A DNA stretch of 64,000 nucleotides from Paragorgia papillata (lineage: Eukaryota > Cnidaria > Anthozoa > Scleralcyonacea > Coralliidae), in contig JAWNZC010000351.1 of NCBI GenBank assembly GCA_035771165.1, positions 6,918,501 through 6,982,500 of the forward strand, written 5' to 3'. This document shows positions 47,001 to 50,042 of this stretch, one piece after another (within the stretch, counting starts at the first letter, position 1; every line of letters begins with the position of its first letter). Under the pieces are notes generated by a model. It made no database searches. It saw only the letters and a list, made by a program, of their open reading frames with translations, and was not told the DNA's origin. The position numbers and the translations under genes were made by a program.

Positions 47001-48452
47001 ATGTAATTTCTTCCTCCGATATCCAAACCACCGTCTCGGTACTGATTTCCTTTGTTTTCGGCTCATGAATTATTAATGAGTTTGAGAAATATTACGTAAA
47101 CGATTTGATCCCACAAGCATTGGGTGCCTACGATTCTGCTCTCTTACGGTTGATAAAAAAGTAATCAGTTTATGATTACAGTCGAACCCCTATTAAGCGG
47201 ACACCTTTAGGACCTCGCCTATAGGTGCCCGTTTAAGAGAGGTGTCCACTTAGGGCCTGTTTATATGGAGCCGAGTTACCCGGCTAGGCGAGTTACTCGG
47301 CAAACCAAGTTACCCGCCATGTATAGAAATTCAATGCTATCCCGGCAGAGTAGCCGAGATCCCAGCAAAACAGCCGAGGTCTCGGCATGCCGGGATGAAA
47401 ATATTCCCATATAAACACTCTCTTGCCCGGTAACTCGGCTAGCCGAGTTGAATTCGTCACAACAGCGCACGCGCCACTTATCAAGACAATAGGAAACTAC
47501 TCATGGAATGTGAAAATTATAATGCGTGGGCGGCTTTGCCGAGTAACTCGTCTCATATAAACACTCATCTTTTTAAACTCGGCTTGCCAGGTAACTAGCC
47601 TATAGCCGGGTAACTCGGCTCCATATAAACAGACCTAAAAGGGATTGCACAGTAGAGGGTGACAAGCCTTTTGTGTTTATATACATAGTTTGTTTTCACT
47701 GTAATTCTACTGTATAAAACAATCAATACTGCTGCACTAACTGACACAAGTTCTCAATTCAAAGTGTTATTTTCTCTCTGTAAGATTTGTCCCATGAAGA
47801 GAGGTTAATTTGCCCACTGGGACCCAATATACTGTATAGATAGTGTGTTTCCGCTAGGTGCTGCTGGGGTGTCCGTTAATAGGGGTTCGACTGTATTCTA
47901 ATAATGTACAAAAAGTATTAAATAATAAATATTAGGCTATGTGCACACGGTAACGTTTCCAAGCGTTTCCGTATTGTTTCAAGTAATGAACTGATTGTTC
48001 TCGATTCCCTTGAGAACAGTAAGCAATAGAAAACGCTCGGAAACGTTACCGTGCGCACATAGTCTCAGGCTACGTCCACATGCACGTATACGTTTTCGTA
48101 GCGTTTTCATATTGTTTCAGGTAAGTAGACCATTGTTTTCTATTCCCTTGAGGACGGAGAACAATATGAAAACGCTACGAAAACGTATACGTGTGGACGT
48201 AGCCTAAGTTAATTGTGCTGTTCAAAAAGGCAAATTATTTGTAAGGATTTCTAAATTATAATCAAGATCGGGAAAAAGGTGTTGTTTTCCCCGAAAAAGC
48301 TAGTTTGAAAAAGGATTTCTGGGTTTGTTTTTTAGAATTATCTTGTCGAGTTTCTTCGTGCTTTCTCGCGGCACCCGTCATTTTCAACTTTCAACAATGA
48401 GCTCAATCCAAATGAAAAACAAACTTTAGTTAAAGCAGGAATAATTCAATAG
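12715..48452 (+). CDS. IPO9: Importin-9 (C-terminal 720 residues; 21 exons)
   Basis: A nuclear import receptor of the importin-beta superfamily, known to carry histones, ribosomal proteins and actin. Exons: 12715-12866, 13793-13891, 14695-14801, 18715-18854, 19543-19621, 19735-19815, 20351-20498, 21313-21391, 23060-23127, 25410-25490, 27592-27720, 28217-28275, 29059-29185, 30980-31069, 33143-33309, 34139-34242, 35726-35755, 38378-38490, 41946-42048, 43633-43724, 48336-48452. All have AG/GT borders and joining phases. Marks of the family seen: GFETVVFTIFEF, RFVEDEDDESF, WWKVDESCMLAIGS, KLQQAETLTVIQS, GIRTRSKA, and the acidic tail DEDDDWDDEEDD with EDDPDILEDPIY. There is no internal stop or frameshift. 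The first exon matches about residue 320 of a roughly 1040-residue family member, so the N-terminal cargo/Ran half lies upstream, beyond the Polinton. Confidence 0.95.
13141..13255. repeat. GTGCA pentamer minisatellite
   Basis: Imperfect units (GTAGT, GCGGT) become a pure (GTGCA)n run at about 13205-13252. Low complexity; the minus-strand ORF across it is a repeat translation. Confidence 0.9.
13262..13367. repeat. Palindromic foldback, 106 bp
   Basis: AGTGATAGCATG...ATTAGTGATTAAATGT on the left mirrors ACATTTATTCACTAATCAAC ... CATGCTATCACT on the right. Related ATTAGT-type small palindromes follow at about 13545-13640. Confidence 0.75.
13680..13785. repeat. TGTAATG simple repeat before exon
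   Basis: Degenerate TAATG and TGATA units fill the intron up to the acceptor TTTTTTGCAG. It leaves little pyrimidine tract beyond the last 8 bases. Confidence 0.8.
13793..13891 (+). CDS. IPO9: IPO9 exon
   Basis: A 33-codon, phase-0 exon encoding ACAWLSDPNRFVEDEDDES and then FSFSVRISAQNLLL, one of the most conserved importin-9 segments. The acceptor is TTGCAG and the donor GTTAGT. Confidence 0.94.
14021..14160. repeat. TTG/GGT trinucleotide repeat
   Basis: (TTG)n turns into about 38 uninterrupted GGT units. All six-frame ORFs across it are homopolymer artefacts (Gly, Val, Trp, His, Pro). A long run like this is likely length-polymorphic. Confidence 0.95.
14695..14801 (+). CDS. IPO9: IPO9 exon
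   Basis: Phase-0 start after TTTTAG; encodes SLASEMKDETAVCLVQALY and then KHLQESRLAKTSGEVF, ending two bases into the Trp codon. Confidence 0.9.
14993..15719. mobile_element. TTAA-flanked MITE, 727 bp
   Basis: TTAA then GGTTACGTAACACC at the left, GGTGTAACGTAACC then TTAA at the right. It holds a smaller inverted pair GTAGCTACCGCACACA/TGTGTGCGGTAGCTA. No coding capacity. Confidence 0.82.
16730..17318. mobile_element. TTAA-flanked MITE, 589 bp
   Basis: The inverted ends AGGTCAACTATACCTTTTGA are identical for 20 bases and remain similar beyond that, with TTAA outside both. Non-coding. Confidence 0.88.
17517..17873. mobile_element. Foldback MITE related to family A
   Basis: The ends GAAGTGCCTATATATGAAA and TTTCATAGGCACTTTC mirror each other, and the next internal bases (GTCTTGTTTGAAAGAACACT) match family A at 11414. 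It is an older or sister family. Confidence 0.65.
18152..18658. mobile_element. TAA-flanked Harbinger-like foldback
   Basis: GAGCCTGTTCACATGAG at the left and CTCATGTGAACAGGCCC at the right, with TAA on both sides. The inside repeats GAGTTATCTCGGGGG-type cassettes in both orientations and contains G and C homopolymers. PIF/Harbinger elements duplicate TWA. Confidence 0.8.
18715..18854 (+). CDS. IPO9: IPO9 exon
   Basis: Its first base completes the Trp codon. Encodes WKVDESCMLAIGSIQPLIS through FDIPGFLTEVVLPSLDTS. The acceptor is ATCTAG and the donor GTATAA. Confidence 0.94.
18994..19225. mobile_element. TTAA-flanked MITE, 232 bp
   Basis: TTAA then GGCCTGGCCAAACGCTTTCA, mirrored by TGAAAGTGTTTGGCCAGGCC near TTAA. 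The inside is made of TTCAAC/GTTGAA repeats. Confidence 0.85.
19543..19621 (+). CDS. IPO9: IPO9 exon
   Basis: Encodes ASPFLISRGLWFSSRFTSEM and then PPELLA, matching the conserved SPFL...LW helix. It starts with the last two bases of an Ala codon. Confidence 0.93.
19735..19815 (+). CDS. IPO9: IPO9 exon
   Basis: Encodes FLQGTVGGLHENQVPAIRIG and then AARATF, with split codons at both ends. The acceptor is TTTAAG and the donor GTAATG. Confidence 0.92.
20351..20498 (+). CDS. IPO9: IPO9 exon
   Basis: Encodes YCNHLKSTGNSALILPYLPD through VLSLVLETLSIVLS. Its first base completes a Gly codon; it ends at phase 0. Confidence 0.93.
20499..21312 (+). other. IPO9 intron, nothing recognised
   Basis: A/T-rich sequence with no inverted-repeat element or conserved ORF that I can support. 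Confidence 0.5.
21313..21391 (+). CDS. IPO9: IPO9 exon
   Basis: Encodes IDNDLTASWEEKITPLVIAL and then FVKHGQ, ending one base into the next codon. The acceptor is GTTTCAG. Confidence 0.9.
21470..22262. mobile_element. Foldback element with CTCCGCAGAGG arms
   Basis: The left arm CTCTCTCCTCCGCAGAGGTTC plus GGAGATCGGAGAT mirrors the right arm ATCTCCGATATCC plus GAACCTCTGCGGAGTAGAGAG. An (ATT)n run lies inside at 21822-21845. Ends approximate. Confidence 0.65.
22263..23059 (+). other. IPO9 intron remainder
   Basis: Holds a GGATAACTAGTTATCTCACT / GGATAACTAGTTTTCCCAC pair near 22752-22796, perhaps a degraded foldback. Nothing coding. Confidence 0.5.
23060..23127 (+). CDS. IPO9: IPO9 exon
   Basis: Encodes PALSPILEDLFKEIAYNEAC and then LL after a split Asp codon; ends at phase 0. 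The acceptor is TTTCAAG and the donor GTAAGT. Confidence 0.9.
24456..24620. mobile_element. Short foldback, 165 bp
   Basis: CTAGTTCAGTGAGCTCTATA and GATATC at the left mirror GATATCAC ... AGAGCTCACTGGTCTAG at the right. Non-coding. Confidence 0.7.
24724..25290. repeat. TTTTG/TTTTA low-complexity tract
   Basis: About 570 bases of T with G at every third to fifth position and rare A; almost no C. The long Phe/Val/Leu ORFs here are artefacts. Confidence 0.92.
25410..25490 (+). CDS. IPO9: IPO9 exon
   Basis: Encodes ILQQRFLPTLVSLLESPQEK and then VPLGIRS, a phase-0 exon on both sides. The acceptor is CTTTTAG and the donor GTAAGA. Confidence 0.93.
25668..25806. repeat. TTAATAACCGAG palindrome, copy 1
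   Basis: A palindrome of about 140 bp with GACCGAGGTTTAATATTTTAC mirrored inside and TTAATAACCGAG / CGAGGTTATTAA ends. It is followed at once by TTTATTATATGGC. Similar units lie at 27371, 36517 and 44592. Confidence 0.65.
25811..26144. mobile_element. TTTATTATATGGCAC-ended MITE
   Basis: TTTATTATATGGCAC at the left and GTGCCATATAATAAA at the right, 334 bp, no ORF. The end sequence recurs alone or in pairs near 27520, 34851-35197, 44103 and 44738. Confidence 0.7.
26145..26895 (+). other. IPO9 intron, unassigned
   Basis: A stretch at 26460-26560 resembles the TGCAACTTG-rich element at 43943. Otherwise nothing recognised. Confidence 0.4.
26896..27291. mobile_element. TTA-flanked Harbinger-like MITE, family B copy 1
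   Basis: GGGCCTGTTTATATGGAGCC mirrored by GGCTCCATATAAACAGGCTC, TTA on both sides, 396 bp. The interior repeats CCGAGTTACCCGGC cassettes in both orientations. A reverse-oriented sister lies at 47253-47635. Confidence 0.88.
27371..27511. repeat. TTAACCGAG palindrome, copy 2
   Basis: Follows an (AATT)n run. Ends ATTAACCGAGAGCATGG / CGAGATTAATAA, again followed by TTTATTATATGGC. Confidence 0.55.
27592..27720 (+). CDS. IPO9: IPO9 exon
   Basis: Encodes VALDILCHIIRASPHALSDA through FILRSDDNSILQ; phase 0 at both ends. The acceptor is CGTTAG and the donor GTAAGT. Confidence 0.95.
28100..28189. repeat. (TTTG)n microsatellite
   Basis: About 20 near-perfect TTTG units just upstream of an IPO9 acceptor. 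ORFs here are artefacts. Confidence 0.95.
28217..28275 (+). CDS. IPO9: IPO9 exon
   Basis: Encodes SGGECIRAYVSKGSEQLLN, ending two bases into the Trp codon. The GGECIRAYV motif is conserved in importin-9. Confidence 0.95.
28276..29058 (+). other. IPO9 intron, nothing recognised
   Basis: A/T-rich, with no inverted-repeat element that I can support. Confidence 0.45.
29059..29185 (+). CDS. IPO9: IPO9 exon
   Basis: Encodes HDSSSNNGIAYVVQVISHLL through VFVGKLIIILVRK. Its first base completes the Trp codon. The acceptor is GTTGTAG. Confidence 0.93.
29435..29931. mobile_element. Harbinger-like MITE, family B relative
   Basis: GGGTTTATATGGAGGCGAGC at the left, GCTCGCCTCCATATAAAC at the right, TTA before the left end. 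The inside carries GAGCCAGCCCGGGTA-type cassettes in both orientations. Confidence 0.75.
30296..30781. mobile_element. AGCCCTAATCAAACGAG foldback, copy 1
   Basis: AGCCCTAATCAAACGAGAAC and its exact complement close a 486-bp element rich in CGCAAGT/ACTTGCG. A shorter relative lies at 46214-46425. Confidence 0.85.
30980..31069 (+). CDS. IPO9: IPO9 exon
   Basis: Encodes TGQNIGEKLDLMLRETLSKL and then QQAETLTVIQ; phase 0 at both ends. The acceptor is GTGTAG. Confidence 0.95.
31331..31477. repeat. Palindrome, 147 bp
   Basis: CAATTATTGGACGAGTCTGA then CAAAATATCATGATTTGTCA, mirrored nearly exactly on the right. A cruciform-prone foldback. Confidence 0.8.
32514..32652. repeat. GATCAAACAC palindrome, 139 bp
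   Basis: AGATCAAACACTCGAAAGAG then TGTTTCATCC, mirrored by GGATGAAACACTCTTCC ... GTGTTTGATCT. Same style as 37726 and 46681-46943. Confidence 0.75.
33143..33309 (+). CDS. IPO9: IPO9 exon
   Basis: Encodes SLMMVFISLTYHRLQDTLNF through GTYDSKV, ending two bases into an Arg codon. Contains PDPSGKSALEFI, typical of the family. Confidence 0.95.
33524..33998. mobile_element. TTAA-flanked MITE, family A copy 2
   Basis: TTAA then AGGACATTGGCAATAAAAA, mirrored at the right end before TTAA. The internal foldback matches 11414-11890. Confidence 0.85.
34139..34242 (+). CDS. IPO9: IPO9 exon
   Basis: Encodes ILSMCKLLEHTINNGDRRLN through KGERRFEHET, with split codons at both ends. The acceptor is TTTTTAG. 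Confidence 0.93.
34704..34849. repeat. Palindrome, 146 bp
   Basis: TATTACACGGT ... AGATATGGATTTTATGTTC mirrored by GAACATAAAATCCATATCT ... ACCGTGTAAT. The centre reads GTGAGCGCAGCGAACGAGTG. Followed by a TTTATTATATGG-ended unit to 35197. Confidence 0.75.
35346..35692. mobile_element. CRE-containing repeat, copy 1
   Basis: About 350 bp that recur at 41158-41526 with few changes. The first 200 bases form a foldback (AATAGATTCCATTTTGCCGT mirrored by ATGGAATCTATT) and contain the TGACGTCA palindrome. Confidence 0.8.
35726..35755 (+). CDS. IPO9: IPO9 micro-exon
   Basis: A 30-base exon encoding IRTRSKAVK with split codons on both sides, matching the conserved GIRTRSKS element. The acceptor is TTCTAG and the donor GTGAGT. 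Confidence 0.9.
36517..36668. repeat. TTATTAACCGAG-type palindrome, copy 3
   Basis: GACC-rich arms (CTCGCTTGGTCGGTCT ... GATCTCCCGCTTGGTC) with central CAAACCTCGCTCC; same design as the copy at 44592. The ends are diverged. Confidence 0.45.
36810..37720. mobile_element. Composite repeat with nested TTAA MITE
   Basis: Outer parts (36810-37012 and 37558-37720) match, inverted, 57796-58035 and 56905-57000. A family A element sits between them at 37013-37557. The right part contains a palindrome around GGCTAATATATATTAGCC. Confidence 0.75.
37013..37557. mobile_element. TTAA-flanked MITE, family A copy 3
   Basis: TTAA then AGGGTATTGGCAATAAAAAT, mirrored by TATTGTCAATACGCT before TTAA. The inner arms carry GGACAGCA and ACAGATACGG-type inverted pairs. 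Confidence 0.8.
37726..37833. repeat. 43-bp perfect inverted repeat hairpin
   Basis: The arms (TTTCAAAAACTCGTTCAAGT onward to ATCAAAACAC, 43 bases) are exact complements around a 22-base spacer. It is among the cleanest palindromes in the window. Confidence 0.9.
38378..38490 (+). CDS. IPO9: IPO9 exon
   Basis: Encodes PEQWTMIPAPLKFYKLIVEE through VVPEEFDE, ending at phase 0 before the acidic tail. The acceptor is TTTCAG. Confidence 0.93.
38633..38822. mobile_element. TA-flanked short MITE, 190 bp
   Basis: CACTGCAAA at the left and TTTGCAGTG at the right, TA on both sides; the inside is ATCTTGT/ACAAGAT repeats. Confidence 0.7.
39603..39680. repeat. (CGAA)n and (GTAC/CGCA)n simple repeat
   Basis: Tetramer run GAACGAACGAACG with local ACGCACGCACGTACGTAC. 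ORF calls here are artefacts. Confidence 0.9.
39705..40095. mobile_element. GACGAATTTAATTC foldback
   Basis: CAGACGAATTTAATTCGAAT at the left, AATTCGTCTGAATTAAATTC at the right; many GTCGAATT/AATTCGAC units inside. Ends approximate. Confidence 0.65.
40239..40305 (-). pseudogene. tRNA-like sequence (tRNA-derived SINE or pseudogene)
   Basis: The complement reads GTAGCTCAATAGTCAGAGC (A-box/D-arm-like) and, about 25 bases on, GGGTTCTATTCCTA (B-box-like). The anticodon stem does not pair convincingly, so I do not call a functional tRNA. Confidence 0.4.
40437..40805. mobile_element. Foldback, 369 bp
   Basis: CTGATCTCAAATAATATACT then GGATAGAGCATC, mirrored by GATGCTCTATCC ... ATTATTTGAGATCAG. No ORF of note. 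Confidence 0.75.
40808..41696. mobile_element. TACCGTAGAATTCCGAAAGT foldback with nested repeat
   Basis: The ends CCGTAGAATTCCGAAAGTAA are exact complements over more than 20 bases; the 889-bp element contains the CRE repeat copy 2. Confidence 0.82.
41158..41526. mobile_element. CRE-containing repeat, copy 2
   Basis: Same orientation and nearly the same sequence as 35346-35692, with small indels; inserted in the foldback at 40808-41696. Confidence 0.8.
41946..42048 (+). CDS. IPO9: IPO9 exon, acidic tail
   Basis: Encodes DEDDDWDDEEDDITAGLAVK and then NFLGSVLAPASDYP. The strongly acidic run matches the importin-9 C-terminal loop, thought to contact basic cargo. Ends one base into a Gly codon. 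Confidence 0.94.
42148..42725. mobile_element. TAA-flanked element with cargo
   Basis: AGCCTGGTTTCCATAA at the left, TTATGGAAACCAGGCT at the right, TAA on both sides. Inner arms of about 73 bp (42181-42255 and 42535-42607, core GGGATAATCCGTTTCAAATC) enclose 42256-42534, which holds an ORF. Confidence 0.82.
42336..42521 (+). pseudogene. Captured coding-like segment inside foldback
   Basis: The ORF from the second ATG gives 61 residues, MSDDKTPVKTLPRSISSSYV then CRCCNSSF and IDLFGEKS, ending before the inner arm. The CxxC and LFGEKS pattern looks like the first exon of a zinc-binding cnidarian protein family. An in-frame upstream ATG exists at 42276. It is probably a host exon captured by the transposon; expression is not shown. 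Confidence 0.45.
42726..43632 (+). other. IPO9 intron, diverged repeats
   Basis: Contains AAGACGCG/CGCGTCTTA pairs at 43310-43480, perhaps an old foldback. Nothing coding. Confidence 0.45.
43633..43724 (+). CDS. IPO9: IPO9 exon
   Basis: Encodes FDNIYDDFPIDEVEDDPDIL and then EDPIYSMDIQ, matching the conserved EDDPD...DPLY element near the C-terminus. Phase 0 at the end. Confidence 0.95.
43943..44880. mobile_element. TGCAACTTG-rich element with insertion
   Basis: TTACACTATGCAATTTTTTG and GCAACTTGTCT repeats at 43950-44090 resume at 44810-44880 in related form; 44103-44750 appears inserted, with TTTATTATATGGCT at both of its borders. Ends approximate. Confidence 0.55.
44592..44733. repeat. TTATTAACCGAG palindrome, copy 4
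   Basis: TTATTAACCGAG ... GTACGGGAAAGTATTTGCC mirrored by GGCAAATACTTTCCCGTAC ... GAGGTTAATAA, followed by TTTATTATATGGC. Confidence 0.7.
45412..45586. mobile_element. ATAGACCTTATT MITE, copy 1
   Basis: ATAGACCTTATTCAAAAATG mirrored by CATTTTTTAATAAGGTCTAT, 175 bp; same orientation and about the same length as 60443-60627. Confidence 0.85.
46024..46212. mobile_element. TAA-flanked MITE, 189 bp
   Basis: AGCCTGGTTTCCATATA (twice at the left) mirrored by TATATGGAAACTGGGCTT. GCCGGCGGCATGGCTGCGGC-type arms are inside. The ends resemble those of 42148-42725. Confidence 0.8.
46214..46425. mobile_element. AGCCCTAATCAAACGAG foldback, copy 2
   Basis: A shorter relative of 30296-30781, abutting the previous element; its left end has AAGCCGTAATCAAACGAG. 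Confidence 0.8.
46681..46943. repeat. Two adjacent palindromes
   Basis: 46681-46796 (ATCAACAACTCG / CGTTGTTGAT ends) and 46800-46943 (ATCATACACGAG / GAGTGTATGAT ends) share GTGTTTCATC and GATGAAACA cores, like 32514 and 37726. Confidence 0.7.
47179..47893. mobile_element. TA-flanked MITE carrying a nested family B copy
   Basis: CAGTCGAACCCCTATTAA at the left, TTAATAGGGGTTCGACTG at the right, TA on both sides. A Harbinger-like element interrupts it at 47253-47635. Confidence 0.88.
47253..47635. mobile_element. Harbinger-like MITE, family B copy 2
   Basis: The reverse-oriented sister of 26896-27291 with the same internal unique segment (GGCGCGTGCGCTGTTG on one strand). TTA or TAA at the borders. 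Confidence 0.88.
47932..48208. mobile_element. Two adjacent related MITEs
   Basis: 47932-48066 (TAGGCTATGTGCACACGGTA ends) and 48067-48208 (CAGGCTACGTCCACATGCA ends) share layout and the core ATTCCCTTGAG; they are diverged copies back to back. Confidence 0.75.
48336..48452 (+). CDS. IPO9: IPO9 terminal exon with stop
   Basis: Encodes NYLVEFLRAFSRHPSFSTFN and then ends in GIIQ with TAG at 48450-48452, matching the family's short C-terminal helix. The acceptor is TTTTTTAG. Confidence 0.95.
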   Translation, partial: NYLVEFLRAFSRHPSFSTFNNELNPNEKQTLVKAGIIQ

Positions 48453-48537
48453 ATCTGTCAAGAAATAGTGCTATTCCTCTTGTATATATAAATAACAAAA
48501 AAACTTATAATTCTAATGTAATTTTTTTATGATTTGC

Positions 48538-48543
48538 AATAAA
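48538..48543 (+). terminator. IPO9 poly(A) signal
   Basis: AATAAA 86 bases after the stop, the first canonical signal in the 3-prime UTR. Confidence 0.6.
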
Positions 48544-50009
48544 TTATCAAGTCTACTGTATAATAATTTATGGTGTGGTATTCGTTTGTGGTTTTGGGTT
48601 CCTTCAGTGTTAAATTCACTTCAGACCTTACGATCATAAAACAAGCTTAAAACATGAAATACAATAGTCAATATATCTGCATGGCTTCTTTTAAATGTAT
48701 CAATTCACATTGCCATCGATTCGCGATTCCCTTGCCAAACGGCATTTGGTGGTTTGCAATCAATCCCTTGGGATTTGGAAGACAAAGAAACGGCGGCCAC
48801 GTTGGAGGAAAACATACTCCAAATACAATAGCTGCTAATGAGATTCTTTTAAAGTTCCTCAGAAAAACAGTTTTTGTGTTTTTTGCTCGGTATGTAAAAT
48901 TAATCAATGTGCATTGTATGACTTGTTTGTGGCTAAATTTTAGGAAAATCTTCTGCAAGTTTTGTAATAATTATTAATAGTCTCTCGTTCATCTGTTTTC
49001 CATGCATGTATATGGAAGACCTTCAAGTTTTTGCACTGTCCATATTGTTTTTCTTTGTTTTATAAAAAGCGCACTTAAATGGTTTTCTCCTAAATTATGT
49101 CTCTATAAATATAACTAATCAGCAAAAGCAATACAGAATTAAAACTTTGAAGTGATTAAATCTTGATTTTCAGAATTATATTGTTGTATTTTGCTTTTGT
49201 GAACGAACAGTTCTTATATATGCATGTATATATCCTGTTTTGGTTGCCATATTTTTTTTTAAAACGTTAATGAATATTGACACGATATTTTACTTTGCTG
49301 CCAATCGACTTCTTCTGAAACGTGAATCAAGTAACCTAAAAAGCAGTATTATATTAAACTAAGCGTTTTTCTGTTGTTGTTTTTCCAAATAATAAGCTAT
49401 CATGCTAAAGTCAAAACTGTCAACACTGCCGTGCAGTACTGTTCCCAGTTCTATTTTTTGCTGCAAGTTAAAGTGCAAAATAAAAATCAATTAGGGGCTT
49501 GTCAAAGTGTACTTCACTAACGTTTTTATGTATTATAATAAATAACGTTATTTATGCATTTTATCATTTGTGTTTTAACACTATAGGTTTATTGTACGTT
49601 GGCTTGTGAAATTTTGAAGTCTAGTCAGTATTAAATTTTAACCAGAGCTAAAAAAAGCCATTTGTCATCGACTTTGTACTGTTTGTTTATATTGGTCTTA
49701 TAATTATCTTTGACATTGTCGTCAAGGCTCTGATATTATGAAACCGAAATCATTTTAGTGCTTCTTATAACGTTTTTAATTAATTAAATTGTTTGCGCTT
49801 CATTGACAATTGTTGTGTTCGCTGAAACGTGAATAAAGCGCGCGGGAATTCTTCTCGTTTCCTATTGGTCACCATCTGCATTCATTTGGCATCTTTGGTT
49901 CCTTCGCCCTCCAACAAGGTTTTAGCAGCACCGGCAAAGAAACGACCGTGTTGTTATTAAGTGGAGAGATTTTTATATGTTTTAAAAATTCAAAGTCCGA
50001 CAAGGAATA
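48544..50009. other. Intergenic region between IPO9 and the DAZ-like gene
   Basis: A/T-rich, no inverted-repeat element seen. ORFs at 48654-48977 overlap on both strands and look random. A reverse CCAAT box (ATTGG at 49864-49868) lies about 140 bases before the next start and may mark its promoter. Confidence 0.55.
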
Positions 50010-50042
50010 ATGGCAAACTATCTGGAACAATTGCAACAAGAC
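50010..50042 (+). CDS. DAZ-like exon 1
   Basis: ATG in a strong context; encodes MANYLEQLQQD, phase 0, donor GTAAGT. No start earlier in this frame is needed for the RRM. Confidence 0.78.

Larger units (their letters stand above)
43725..48335 (+). other. Last IPO9 intron, 4.6 kb of nested elements
   Basis: Holds elements at 43943-44880, 44592-44733, 45412-45586, 46024-46212, 46214-46425, 46681-46943, 47179-47893 (with 47253-47635 nested) and two small MITEs at 47932-48208. A TG-rich stretch at 44950-45400 has no clear unit. Confidence 0.75.

Noticed and set aside
48654..48977. 107-codon ORF downstream of importin-9
   Set aside because: Open frames overlap on both strands, there is no splice or family signal, and the composition matches intergenic DNA.
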